From contig JAKAXA010000029.1 of assembly GCA_021816775.1 (NCBI GenBank), forward strand, positions 1 through 41,019: a stretch of 41,019 nucleotides of DNA, written 5' to 3'. Of this stretch, positions 15,840 to 24,697 are shown in pieces. The notes under the pieces were generated by a model. It was not told where the DNA came from and did not search any database. It worked only from the letters and a program-made list of their open reading frames with translations. The translations under genes and the position numbers were made by a program. Position 1 is the stretch's first letter, and every line of letters starts with the position of its first letter. The DNA comes from Pseudomonadota bacterium. Its GTDB lineage: Bacteria > Pseudomonadota > Gammaproteobacteria > Steroidobacterales > Steroidobacteraceae.

Positions 15840-16118
15840 TTACTTGTTGGCGACGTTCGCCCAGTAGGCGGCAATATCCGCCATCTGCGCGTCGGTCAGC
15901 GTCAACTTCTGCGGATGCGTCACTTTGCCCGCCACGACCTCGTGTATCAGCGCATCGATCTGCGCAGGACTCTTGCCCTTCCACATCGTCGGGTCGTGAC
16001 AAGCGCTGCACACCTGCTTGACGAGAGCCTCGCCGGCGGCGACATCGGCGGCGTTCGCCGTCACGACCACGGCGAGCGCGGCCGCGGCGGCGACCGCGAT
16101 CATGGACTGTCTGAACAT
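15840..16118 (-). CDS. Small periplasmic monoheme cytochrome c
   Basis: A 92-residue class I cytochrome c: signal peptide to about residue 24 (ending VTANA), heme motif CSACH near residue 37, and a distal helix ending in MADIAAYWANVANK typical of c5/c551-like proteins. A methionine ligand is probably in TLTDAQMADI or KVTHPQKL-TLT context but cannot be assigned with certainty. The start at 16118 follows GGAGG at 8-base spacing. It converges on the heptaheme b/c fusion and could shuttle electrons in the periplasm between that protein and MtrA. Confidence 0.85.
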   Translation of the reverse strand: MFRQSMIAVAAAAALAVVVTANAADVAAGEALVKQVCSACHDPTMWKGKSPAQIDALIHEVVAGKVTHPQKLTLTDAQMADIAAYWANVANK

Positions 16119-16197
16119 GCTGGGAACCTCCGTAACATCGAGTCTGACTATCACACTCCCCCGGGCGCGCTGCGCGAATACGTACTACTGCCTATTC

Positions 16198-16226
16198 TTG
16201 CCCCGCGCCGCGCATGAAGTTATATA
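16198..16226 (+). promoter_or_regulatory. Sigma70-type promoter for menA
   Basis: TTGCCC (16198-16203) and TATATA (16221-16226) are separated by 17 bases and lie about 65 bases upstream of the menA-like start at 16290. The TATATACT stretch stands out against the GC-rich surroundings. Confidence 0.5.
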
Positions 16227-16289
16227 CTGAATGTCGGGGATTGGAATCCAACCAAACGGGCCGCGGCATCCGGCCCGAGGAGTGCGCGC

Positions 16290-17273
16290 ATGACGACGCC
16301 CATCCACAGCACACCGAATGAGCCGACGGTCGCGGCCCTGGGCGGAGGCTCGTTGACGGCGCACATGCGCCGGCTGCTGCTCGCCACCCGCCCGGCGTTC
16401 GCGCCCGCCTCGCTCGCGCCGGTGCTGGTCGGCAGTGCCTGGGGGCTGCGCGCCGCGGGCGTCTTCCACTGGGAGCCCGCCGTGCTGGCGCTGCTCGCGA
16501 CTCTGTGCGTGCATCTCGGCGCGAATGTCCTCAACGACGTGGCGGACGACCTGTCCGGCGCCGATCGGGGCAACGAGGAGCGGATATTCCCGTACACCGG
16601 CGGCTCTCGGTTCATTCAGAACGGTGTGCTGAGCGCGCGCGAGATGACTGTCCTCGGCGCGGTGCTGCTCGGCATCGCCACGGTCCTCGGAGCGATGCTC
16701 GCGGCGCTGCGCGGCCCCGGCGTGATCGTCTTCGGGCTGACCGGCGTTGCGCTCGCGGTGGCTTACTCGCTGCCGCGCATCCAGCTCGTCGCGCGCGGTC
16801 TCGGTGAGACGGCCATCGCAATCGCGTTTGGCGTCCTGCCGGTCACCGGAGCGGCCTGGCTGCAGAGCGGCCGGGTCGATGCGCGCAGCCTCCTGATCTC
16901 CGTGCCGGTGGGGCTGTGGGTGGCGGCCATATTGCTGATGAACGAGGTGCCCGACCGGCAGGCGGATGCCCGCGCCGGCAAGGGGACATTGGTCGTGCGG
17001 TGGGGCATCCCGGCCACGCGCGCGCTGTATCTCGCGCTGCACGGCGCCGCCTGCCTGGCGTTCGTGCTGGCGGCCGCCCTCGGGTTGATCCCCTGGTGGA
17101 GCGGGCTGCCGGCTCTCGCGCTGTTGCCCGCGGCCTGGCGCGCGGCCCGCGCGATTCGCGAACCGACCGATCGGATCGCGCTCAGCCGCTCCATTCAAAC
17201 GACGCTGGCGCTGCAGATGGCCGGCTCGACGCTGCTGTTGGCGGCGGTGCTGTGCGCAACGTTCGTGCGCTGA
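16290..17273 (+). CDS. menA: UbiA-family prenyltransferase, MenA-like
   Basis: A 327-residue integral membrane prenyltransferase. The first Asp-rich motif is NVLNDVADDLSGAD (about residues 81-94) and the second is DRQADARAGKGTLVVRWG (about 223-240); the GKGTL-VR-G ending is characteristic of MenA (1,4-dihydroxy-2-naphthoate prenyltransferase, menaquinone synthesis) more than of UbiA. About eight hydrophobic helices are visible. The start at 16290 has GAGGAG at 8 bases. No other men genes are in the window. If MenA, a low-potential menaquinone pool would suit hydrogenase and extracellular electron transfer; the substrate is inferred from motif resemblance only. The gene converges on mtrB with a 12-base gap. 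Confidence 0.75.
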   Translation: MTTPIHSTPNEPTVAALGGGSLTAHMRRLLLATRPAFAPASLAPVLVGSAWGLRAAGVFHWEPAVLALLATLCVHLGANVLNDVADDLSGADRGNEERIFPYTGGSRFIQNGVLSAREMTVLGAVLLGIATVLGAMLAALRGPGVIVFGLTGVALAVAYSLPRIQLVARGLGETAIAIAFGVLPVTGAAWLQSGRVDARSLLISVPVGLWVAAILLMNEVPDRQADARAGKGTLVVRWGIPATRALYLALHGAACLAFVLAAALGLIPWWSGLPALALLPAAWRAARAIREPTDRIALSRSIQTTLALQMAGSTLLLAAVLCATFVR

Positions 17274-17285
17274 GCCCACTTGCCC

Positions 17286-19424
17286 TCAGAGCCGGTAAAT
17301 GAACGAGAGCGCGACGCTGTCCACGGTGTAACGGTACGGCTGCGCGCCGAGTGCGAGCAGCATCGGGATGGTGTCGGGATAGACGCTCTGCAGCGCCCAG
17401 TCGCTGGAGCCGAAATGATCCCTCTGGTAGCGCATCCGCAGCGACAATGCGGGCGAGCAGCGGTAGTCGGCGTCGACCTTGACGGTATCGAGCGTCGTGC
17501 CGTCCTGCGGAAAAGCCTGCAGGAGCCCGACCGACTGCACGCCGGTGTCGCTGCGGGAGCGCGCGTGGATGTAATCGGCCTTGAAGTGCCAGCGCGCGCT
17601 GAGGGTCCAGGTCCCGCCCGTTCCCGCGCTCCAGAAGTACTCCGCGTCACGTTCCTGCCAGGCCACCGAAGCCGGCAGCTGCAATCCGTACTGGGAGGCC
17701 TCGAGATGCTCGTAGCTGCCCTCGAGATACACGCTCCAGGGCTTGCCGGGCGAGAAGGTCAAGGTCGATGACAGCTCGCGCTGGCGCCCGTCGCTCAGGC
17801 CGAACTGCGAACGCCGGTATGCGTCGGTCGCGGCGGACCCTTGGAGCGACCAGGCGAACCTCGCATCGATGGCCCAGGTGCCGCGGACACGGAGAAACTC
17901 GCGATCCCGCGGCGCGTAGTCGAAGGCCAGGAGCAATGGATTCTCCCCCGGCGGCAGGGCCGCCGCATTGAACCGGGAAGCGTCGCGCCGGGAACTGCCA
18001 CCCTTGACCGTGACGCTCACCGCAGCGATGGGCGTCACGGTCGCCTCGCCCCACGCGCGCAGTTCGCTCATCGAGGTCAGCACCTGACCGGGTGCGTAAT
18101 GAGTGTGGCCGTAGTTGCCGCCGACACCGAAGCGCACCCAGCGCAGCAGACGGTAATCGGCGCTGCCGGTCAGCCGCACCCGATCCTCTCCGTAGCGCGG
18201 CGTGACGGCGATGCCGCCCGGCAGCGTGTCGGTCACGATGTAGGGAATCGCGAGCACCGCCACATGATCATCGTGCCCGTCATAGGTGGCCCGTCCGCGC
18301 AGATCGAGCCTCGCCGCAGGTCGCAACGCGAGCGCCAGCGCATAATGCGTCAGACCAATATCGCCGGGGAGCGAGCCGGAGAGCGACACCGGGTCGCTCG
18401 TGAGCGTGCTGCCCGGGACGAACGGCCCGGTCTCGGCCAGGCGGCCGACGGAAGCCAGATAGGTCAGCACGCCGGACCAGAGCGGCAGCGTCACCTCGCC
18501 CGACACCGACGCCTGTTGCAGATTGTTGTCGGGCGCGAGCGATAGCAGGCCGGAAGTGGAGCCGGGCACGAGGGGCTGATAGGGGTTTTGAAAGAGGAGC
18601 TGATCGATCTTGTCATCGAACCAGGAGCCCTCGTACGCAATGCGCACGCTCGCACCGGCGTCCGCCCAGAGTGCCCCCGCGTGCACGTCGTTGGTTGCGT
18701 AATCGATGGGCTCGGGCAGCTGCACAGCCTCGGTGAGGAAACCGGCTCCCGCCGCACCGGTACCGGTCCGCTCCGAGTGACTCAGCGTGCCGAACAGCGT
18801 CCAGACGCTGCTGGTGAAATAATTGCCGCTCAGCGTCACCGTGCGCCGGTCGGACTCGATCCGCACGGACTCCAGGCTCGATCGCAGCGTGGTCATGCCT
18901 TGCGTCGAGTTGGCCGTGACCCAGCCGCCCGGCAGGACCAGCGCCTCGCCCGCTGCGCTGCGGTAGGGCGTCTCGGTGTCCTCGTATTGGCGAAACGGCT
19001 GGCCCTGGTAGGTCACCTGCACCCTGTAGCGCCCTTCCTGGCCGGCCATGACCGCGACGTGCCGCGACGGCAGGCCCAGATGGTCCGCCTCGAAGCTGCC
19101 GTAGGCGCCCTCGCGGGTGCGCCAGCGGCCCTTGCCGCCGGCTTGCAGGTATGCGCCGTTGTGATCGATTCCGCTGTAGCGGCCCGAGGCGAAGTCTGCG
19201 CCGTCGGCATAGATCGCGCCGGCCTCGACCTTCGCTTTCGCGCCCGTATAAAACACGCACAGCCTGCACTTCCAGGCACTGGTGTCGGGCCGGGGCGGAT
19301 TGGCGCGCGCGAGCGGCGCGGCCAGCGCGGCCGCGACAGCGAGGCCGATCATCGGAGCGTATCGCTTCCGGTGCGCTGCGCGCGACGGACGGGTCAGTCG
19401 CTGTGCCGGTCTGCGCAGACTCAT
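17286..19424 (-). CDS. mtrB: Outer-membrane beta-barrel MtrB/PioB family
   Basis: A 712-residue protein with a signal peptide (LAVAAALAAPLARA) and then the family's WKCRLC motif near the mature N-terminus (a CXXC seen in MtrB). The rest is repeated amphipathic beta strands with Tyr/Trp girdles, ending in an aromatic-rich terminal strand (SVALSFIYRL), as expected for about 26-28 strands. MtrB/PioB forms the pore that holds the decaheme MtrA across the outer membrane. The start at 19424 has an excellent AGGAGAA site 8 bases after the mtrA stop. It is the last gene of mtrC-mtrA-mtrB. The reading frame stays open far upstream across mtrA, but that part is out-of-frame mtrA sequence. Confidence 0.92.
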   Translation of the reverse strand: MSLRRPAQRLTRPSRAAHRKRYAPMIGLAVAAALAAPLARANPPRPDTSAWKCRLCVFYTGAKAKVEAGAIYADGADFASGRYSGIDHNGAYLQAGGKGRWRTREGAYGSFEADHLGLPSRHVAVMAGQEGRYRVQVTYQGQPFRQYEDTETPYRSAAGEALVLPGGWVTANSTQGMTTLRSSLESVRIESDRRTVTLSGNYFTSSVWTLFGTLSHSERTGTGAAGAGFLTEAVQLPEPIDYATNDVHAGALWADAGASVRIAYEGSWFDDKIDQLLFQNPYQPLVPGSTSGLLSLAPDNNLQQASVSGEVTLPLWSGVLTYLASVGRLAETGPFVPGSTLTSDPVSLSGSLPGDIGLTHYALALALRPAARLDLRGRATYDGHDDHVAVLAIPYIVTDTLPGGIAVTPRYGEDRVRLTGSADYRLLRWVRFGVGGNYGHTHYAPGQVLTSMSELRAWGEATVTPIAAVSVTVKGGSSRRDASRFNAAALPPGENPLLLAFDYAPRDREFLRVRGTWAIDARFAWSLQGSAATDAYRRSQFGLSDGRQRELSSTLTFSPGKPWSVYLEGSYEHLEASQYGLQLPASVAWQERDAEYFWSAGTGGTWTLSARWHFKADYIHARSRSDTGVQSVGLLQAFPQDGTTLDTVKVDADYRCSPALSLRMRYQRDHFGSSDWALQSVYPDTIPMLLALGAQPYRYTVDSVALSFIYRL

Positions 19425-19432
19425 GATTTCTC

Positions 19433-20428
19433 CTAGCGCATCAGCGCCTGGCCCGAAGGACTGTTCGATCCGTGTATGCGCGAATGACAGTTCACGCAGC
19501 CGTCGATGAGCAGATAGGGATTGGGCATGCCGCCGGGAAGCCCCTGGGGGCCGTACGGCACGGACGGGTGGCCGGCGGCATCGTGGCACTGCTGGCAGAG
19601 GATCGTCGGCTGCTCGCTCAGCAGCGACGGCACCACCGAGCCGTGCGGCGTATGGCAATCGAGGCAGTTCTCGCTCACGGGCTGGTGCTCCCAGAGGAAC
19701 GGCCCTCGCTTGCGGGCGTGGCAGCGGGTGCAGGTCCCGTTGACCGTGTTCTTCACCAGCATGTGCGGCCCGAGCGAGCCGTGCGGATCGTGGCAGGAGG
19801 AGCAGCTCATCGTGCCGTCGGGCACTGGATGGTGGTAGGGCTTGCGGAATTGCGCGACGACCGCCTGGTGGCACTGGGCGCAGACGCTCGACTGCGTGGC
19901 CTGCGCCCGCACCGGATCGGCCGCGCCGTGAATGTGATGGCAGTCGGCACAGCTCACGCCATTGGCCGCATGGGCGCTCGTGAGCCACGCGTGACCGACG
20001 GTTGCCTGATGACACGTCAGGCACATCGCGTTCTGCTTGGCCACTGGCGTCGGGGAATGTGGTCCGAACACGACGATGCCCGCCGGCTTCATGCCCGTGG
20101 CCTTGACGTGCGCACCGCCCGGCCCGTGGCAGGCCTCGCACTGCAGCCCCCCGGGACCGAACGGACTGTGGGGATTGTCCGGCTGCGCATGAGGGCTGCG
20201 GAAGATCGCCATCACCTTCGCGTTCATGCGATGGCACATCAGGCACGTATCGGCGCCCTGGGCGCTGTAGCCGAGCGCAGCCGGGCTGTTGGCCGCCACG
20301 GGCGGGACCGGCGGCGAGCCGGCAGCCGCGCGTGCCTGCTGCGTCGCGCGCGCCACCGGAGCCGCCACCACCCAGGCGATTGCCAGCACCGTCGCGAACA
20401 GCGCGCTGCGCAGCGGGAACGCTCTCAT
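19433..20428 (-). CDS. mtrA: Periplasmic decaheme cytochrome c, MtrA/DmsE family
   Basis: A 331-residue cytochrome with a signal peptide (ALFATVLAIAWVVAAPVARA) and ten CXXCH motifs: CLMCH, CEACH, CLTCH, CADCH, CAQCH, CSSCH, CTRCH, CLDCH, CQQCH and CVNCH. Size, number and spacing match the DmsE/MtrA family, whose members sit in the MtrB barrel and conduct electrons from periplasm to surface. The ATG at 20428 is preferred; a GTG at 20443 is an alternative just after the mtrC stop. The gap to mtrC is 18 bases, so they are cotranscribed. Confidence 0.95.
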   Translation of the reverse strand: MRAFPLRSALFATVLAIAWVVAAPVARATQQARAAAGSPPVPPVAANSPAALGYSAQGADTCLMCHRMNAKVMAIFRSPHAQPDNPHSPFGPGGLQCEACHGPGGAHVKATGMKPAGIVVFGPHSPTPVAKQNAMCLTCHQATVGHAWLTSAHAANGVSCADCHHIHGAADPVRAQATQSSVCAQCHQAVVAQFRKPYHHPVPDGTMSCSSCHDPHGSLGPHMLVKNTVNGTCTRCHARKRGPFLWEHQPVSENCLDCHTPHGSVVPSLLSEQPTILCQQCHDAAGHPSVPYGPQGLPGGMPNPYLLIDGCVNCHSRIHGSNSPSGQALMR

Positions 20429-20446
20429 GTGCGGGCCACCCACGGC

Positions 20447-22855
20447 TCAATCCGGGAAGCTCGCCAGGTCGTGCACCTTCTTGACGTCCGCGACGCCGCC
20501 TGGACCGTGGCACAACGCGCAGGTCTCGACGCTTGCCGACACCAACGCCCCCGTCGCGGTCTTCGTGGCGTCGAAGTTTGCGCCGTTCTGGATCATGTGC
20601 TCCCTGGCGGTCACGCTCGTATGGCAGCTCGAGCACACCGCCGCGTTCGGCGAGATCACGACATCGTCCGTGAGCATGGTGCGATTGCCCGACACGACGG
20701 TGGTGCCCTGCACCTTCGAGTCATCCACCGGGTAGTAGGAGCTGTTCACGTGACAGGCGTTGCAGTCCTCGAGGTTTCCCGGATACGCGACCTGGAACGT
20801 CGTCGGCCGCGCGCCAAAACTGCAGATCGTGACGCCGTTCGGATAGCGCAGCGTACCGGCCGCACTGGTGGCGCCCGAGGCGTGAATCTCGTGGATGAAC
20901 ACCTTGAAATCGATCGGCTGCTCGGGATTGGCCCCCGCCGTGCCCTCGGGCGCGCAGCCGCCCGATGTCGCCAGATGCTCACCGATGTCGGTGGCATCGG
21001 GATTGTGGCAGCCGGCGCACAGCTGGATGTCGTCGGTGCGGTTTTCGCCATGCTCAGTCAGCACGTGATGACAGGCGTCGCACTTGGTGATGTCGACGAT
21101 CTGATTGCGCGCCACCGGCGCCGGGTCGGTGATCGCGAAGTCCTGATTGACCCCGGCGATTCCGAGCGTCACGTCCGTCGTGCCGCTGCCCGAGAGGTTC
21201 GCGAGCGGCACGACCGCGCGTCCCTCGACCATCATCGAACCGGACCCGGTCGCGCCGGCCGGCACCGGTGTGCCCGCCGTCGCGGTATAGGTGCCGTTGC
21301 CGTTGTCGGTCACGCCGCTTTGAAAATTGATCGACACGGGCTGATTCGGCGTGCCGCCGCTCGCCGTCGCGCTGCCGCTGCCGATGTTGTTGAAATCGGC
21401 TGTCGGCCAGGCCATATCGACCACCAGGCGCGACTCGGCCTGCTGGAACGGCCCGCTGGAATCTAGAATGTTGTACGCGCTGTTGGTCTGCGGATCCAGC
21501 ACCTCCAGGGTCACCGACGGCGTCTGTCCCGGGGCGGTGTTGGCGACGCTCACGATCTTGTATTGGAATTTCGCCGCCGCAGCGTCGACCGGCGTGGTGT
21601 GTGCGGCAAGGACCTGCAGCGCTCCGTTATCGATCGTGGCGGTCGGACCGTGGCAGGTTGCACAGTCTGCGTCGGTCACGGCGAGGTTGCCCGGGCCGTG
21701 ATTGAGCCCGGTGACGAAATTCACGTTGTCGTGGCAGGCGCCGCAGGCCGCCGCGCTGATCGCCGTCTGGTAGGCTCCAGACTGCGGCGCGTTCGGGTCA
21801 TTGGGAGTGTGACAAGTGGTGCAGAAGCGGGTTCCGGACCCCGAGACGCTCGAATTGTTGCCGCTGGCGTCGGTCTGCGGATAGGCGACGTCGCTGAAGT
21901 CGCTGATCTCGCCTTGGTAGCCGAAAATGTAGTAATGCGTCCCGGCGAGCACCGACGGCAGGTCATCGCCCATGTGAATCTTGTGGATCATCACCGTGAA
22001 ATCGAGCGTATTGCCGCTCGAGGGATCCACCGAACTCGGGTTGTGGCAGATCACGCAGTACTGCACATTGTTTCGCGCCCCGCCATGGGCCGACAGTTGC
22101 TGATGGCATGCGATGCACGCCGCCTGGTCCACCGCGTCATTGGCATTCAGGTTCGTCGTCGCACCGGTCGCCGGAATGAACGTGTATACCGGGCTGTTGG
22201 CCGGCGCGAGATTGCGGATCTCGAGACCCGCCCGGTGAACGAGTGTCGGATCGTACGACACGACCGGATCCGTGGCGATGTCCTTGTGGAACGTGTACTG
22301 GTAGCTGCCGTTGCCATTGTCGACCAGCGCACCCGAGGCACCCGACTCGGTGGTCGCCTGCGGCTCGGGAGTCGTCCCGACGAGCGGCGTCGCCGAGGTG
22401 CCACCGGATGCCGCCGGGCTCACCATGTGATACAGATAAGACTGCCACTGCGGCACGAGCAGCGGCGCAGGCGCCGGCAGCCCCGGGAACGCTGCGAGCT
22501 GCACGCCCGCGGGCACGAGCTTGGCGATCGCAAAGCTCACGTCGGCCGCCGGCAGGCCGCTCAGCGGCACGCCGTTCTGATCGACGAGGGTGAAATCGAT
22601 CACCGGCTGCCCCGAGGACGGGACCGTCACCTTGGTGATGGTCGCCGTCATCGCGCTCGCCGTGCTGACATCGATCGCACTGACGGTGCTGCTAGGCCCC
22701 GGCGGCCCGGCAGGGCCCGCGCCGCCCGTCGCGCCGGCCGGTCCCTGCGCGCCGGTGCTGCCGGCACAGGCCCCGAGCGATAGCGCCGCAAAGAGAAGCA
22801 CGAGGCCACCGACCCATCGACCGGTCATCGCCATGACCCTGAAGCACTTGCCCAT
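20447..22855 (-). CDS. mtrC: Outer-membrane decaheme lipoprotein, OmcA/MtrC family
   Basis: An 802-residue surface cytochrome. The N-terminus is a lipoprotein signal with lipobox LGAC, followed by a short collagen-like Gly-X-Y tract (GAQGPAGATGGAGPAGPPGP) often seen in this family. Two pentaheme groups follow: CIACH, CVICH, CTTCH, CGACH, CATCH and, after a beta-rich domain, CDACH, CAGCH, CNACH, CSSCH, CALCH. Family phrases such as IHKIHMGDDLP and IHEIH are present. MtrC/OmcA proteins are terminal reductases for metals and electrodes. The start at 22855 has GAGGAG at 8-base spacing. It heads the mtrCAB operon. The promoter should lie in 22856-23019, which it shares with the divergent SnoaL-like gene; no consensus stands out. 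Confidence 0.94.
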   Translation of the reverse strand: MGKCFRVMAMTGRWVGGLVLLFAALSLGACAGSTGAQGPAGATGGAGPAGPPGPSSTVSAIDVSTASAMTATITKVTVPSSGQPVIDFTLVDQNGVPLSGLPAADVSFAIAKLVPAGVQLAAFPGLPAPAPLLVPQWQSYLYHMVSPAASGGTSATPLVGTTPEPQATTESGASGALVDNGNGSYQYTFHKDIATDPVVSYDPTLVHRAGLEIRNLAPANSPVYTFIPATGATTNLNANDAVDQAACIACHQQLSAHGGARNNVQYCVICHNPSSVDPSSGNTLDFTVMIHKIHMGDDLPSVLAGTHYYIFGYQGEISDFSDVAYPQTDASGNNSSVSGSGTRFCTTCHTPNDPNAPQSGAYQTAISAAACGACHDNVNFVTGLNHGPGNLAVTDADCATCHGPTATIDNGALQVLAAHTTPVDAAAAKFQYKIVSVANTAPGQTPSVTLEVLDPQTNSAYNILDSSGPFQQAESRLVVDMAWPTADFNNIGSGSATASGGTPNQPVSINFQSGVTDNGNGTYTATAGTPVPAGATGSGSMMVEGRAVVPLANLSGSGTTDVTLGIAGVNQDFAITDPAPVARNQIVDITKCDACHHVLTEHGENRTDDIQLCAGCHNPDATDIGEHLATSGGCAPEGTAGANPEQPIDFKVFIHEIHASGATSAAGTLRYPNGVTICSFGARPTTFQVAYPGNLEDCNACHVNSSYYPVDDSKVQGTTVVSGNRTMLTDDVVISPNAAVCSSCHTSVTAREHMIQNGANFDATKTATGALVSASVETCALCHGPGGVADVKKVHDLASFPD

Positions 22856-23019
22856 GCTCGTCTCCTCGCGCGATGCGGCGCCCTGCCGTCCTTCGTCGAT
22901 CATTGCAAGCGTGTAATGTTAGTCGTCGCACTCAGAGCGGCGAAGTACGGAGTTTCCGCAGCGAGTTGCGCTGCCACGCGCGTCATACTGCCGCCCGTCA
23001 TTTCCACGGGAGCCAACTC

Positions 23020-23385
23020 ATGACCGACAGACGGCAGTGGTGCGCTGCGCTCTTCGGCACGATCGATGCGAGAGACAGCGGCGGCTTCGCGGCCTACCTC
23101 ACGCCCGATGCGCAGTTCCGCTACGGCAGCGCGCCGGCGGTCAGCGGCAGCGCGGCGATCGTGCAGGCGCTTGACGGCTTTTTCGCCAGCATCGCTGCGC
23201 TCTCGCATCGGGTCACGGACCTCTGGGAAGTCGCCGGTCATCTCATCTGCCGCGGCGAAGTCACCTACACGCGCCTCGACGGCAAGACAGTCACAGCGCC
23301 GTTCTGCAACGTCTTCACGATGTGCGATGAAAGAGTCTCGCACTATGAAATCTACCTGGACCCCACACCGCTGTCGGCTCCCTGA
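23020..23385 (+). CDS. SnoaL/NTF2-like protein
   Basis: A 121-residue protein with the SnoaL/NTF2-like cone fold pattern: an N-terminal helix (FGTIDARDSGGFAAYLTPDAQFRYG), a middle VSGSAAIVQALDGFFASI helix, and strands ending with ERVSHYEIYLDPTPL. Such domains serve as small-molecule isomerases, cyclases or unknown binders; function cannot be assigned here. The start at 23020 follows GGGAG. Its 3' end overlaps that of the convergent HemN-like gene by 71 bases. It diverges from mtrC. Confidence 0.75.
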   Translation: MTDRRQWCAALFGTIDARDSGGFAAYLTPDAQFRYGSAPAVSGSAAIVQALDGFFASIAALSHRVTDLWEVAGHLICRGEVTYTRLDGKTVTAPFCNVFTMCDERVSHYEIYLDPTPLSAP

Positions 23386-24697
23386 CTGACTGCGGCAGCG
23401 GCGCCTGCAGCTCATCGCGGATATGCAGCCGCATCGCGGTGCGCAACCGGTCCACTTCGGTGAAGAACTCCGCCATCATCAGCATCCAGCAATACATGCC
23501 GCGATCGGTGAGCCGGATCGCATCGGCATCGTGACGCGTCGCGCCGATCAGCCGCATGGCGGCGAGTTCCGGCGCCATCCTCCACCAGAATTCCGCGCCG
23601 TATTTCGCCTCGATGTACGTGTAGGGCAGCGACAGACCGAACAGCCCGACCAGAAAGTCGTAGCGCATGCGCTGGCGGCGTGTGAGCACCTTGCATTGCG
23701 TGAGCGCCGGATGACCGGCGCCGATCAGCTCGCGGTATTGCCGCAGTGAGAAGGTCGTCGAGTACAGAGCGCCACCGAGGTAGCTGAACGCGCCGCTGCC
23801 CACACCGACGTAATCGCCCGACTGCACGATGTATTCATCGATCGGCCGCGGTGTCTCTCGCGGCCCGATGCGGGAGAAGCACCATGCCGAGGAGGGCTGG
23901 TACGCCGGCCGCATACCGCTCAGGACCTGCTGGTAGTAGGCGTAGCGGCGCGCCGGGTCGACGCTTCCGAGGCGTTTGCGTATGCAACGCTCCGCCGAGG
24001 CCGCTGTCATCAGCGGATAGAACGACACTTGATCGATCTCGAGCGCGTGGATCGCGGCGATGTCCCGCTGCAGAGACTCGATGCTCTGGTTCGGGAAGTT
24101 GAAGATCATGTCGACGTTTAGCGTCTGAAAGTGTCCGCGGGCGGCCGCGAGCCGCTGCCTAATCTGCTCGCCGCTGCCGTAGGCCTGCTGCCGTCCCATC
24201 TCCTTCAGCAGCGCATCGTCAAAGCTCTGCACGCCGACGGACAGGCGGTTGACGCCGGTGTCTTCGAGAATCCCGATGGCCGCGGGGGTGAGATGGTTGG
24301 GATTAGTTTCTACCGACACCCAGCGGATGGGCCAGAGCGATCGGACGAGCCTCAGCGTCTTGGCGAGCTCGTACGGCAGTACCGTCGGTGTGCCACCGCC
24401 GACGTAGACATCGGTGAAGCAATAGCCGCGATCATAGTACATGCGAATCTCGCGGCGCAGCGCCTCGAAATACGCTTGTGCCTTTTCCGGCCGGAACTGC
24501 ACTCGATGGAATGAGCAGAACGGGCACAGCGATTCGCAGAACGGCACGTGCACGTAGAGCTGGCAGCCCGCCGGTGGGCGCGGAATGGCGGCTTCACGCT
24601 GCGTGAAGTCGCAGCGCATCGCGCGGGCGCACTCGCGGCGCATGGTGGCCACCAGCGCCCTCTCGAATCCCGGCGCGCTCGGCAGCGGGTCAGGCAT
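23315..24697 (-). CDS. HemN-like radical SAM protein
   Basis: A 460-residue radical SAM enzyme of the HemN/HemW/HutW group. The cluster motif is CESLCPFC (Cys54, Cys58, Cys61) in YVHVPFCESLCPFCSF; SAM-binding elements GGGTPT and SVETNPNHL follow, then GVQSFD and a HemN-type C-terminal region. True oxygen-independent coproporphyrinogen oxidase, heme chaperone HemW and heme-degrading HutW look alike at this level, so I do not choose. The start at 24697 overlaps the hypA stop by 8 bases, making it the last gene of the hydrogenase operon. A porphyrin or heme role linked to the local cytochrome load is plausible; a direct role in hydrogenase is not known to me. Confidence 0.85.
   Translation of the reverse strand: MPDPLPSAPGFERALVATMRRECARAMRCDFTQREAAIPRPPAGCQLYVHVPFCESLCPFCSFHRVQFRPEKAQAYFEALRREIRMYYDRGYCFTDVYVGGGTPTVLPYELAKTLRLVRSLWPIRWVSVETNPNHLTPAAIGILEDTGVNRLSVGVQSFDDALLKEMGRQQAYGSGEQIRQRLAAARGHFQTLNVDMIFNFPNQSIESLQRDIAAIHALEIDQVSFYPLMTAASAERCIRKRLGSVDPARRYAYYQQVLSGMRPAYQPSSAWCFSRIGPRETPRPIDEYIVQSGDYVGVGSGAFSYLGGALYSTTFSLRQYRELIGAGHPALTQCKVLTRRQRMRYDFLVGLFGLSLPYTYIEAKYGAEFWWRMAPELAAMRLIGATRHDADAIRLTDRGMYCWMLMMAEFFTEVDRLRTAMRLHIRDELQAPLPQSVREPTAVWGPGRFHSARLFHRTS

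Noticed and set aside
19425-20636. Upstream extension of the mtrB frame that would give a protein of over 1100 residues
   Set aside because: The extension runs across mtrA and the end of mtrC in another frame; mtrB has its own signal peptide and strong ribosome-binding site at 19424.
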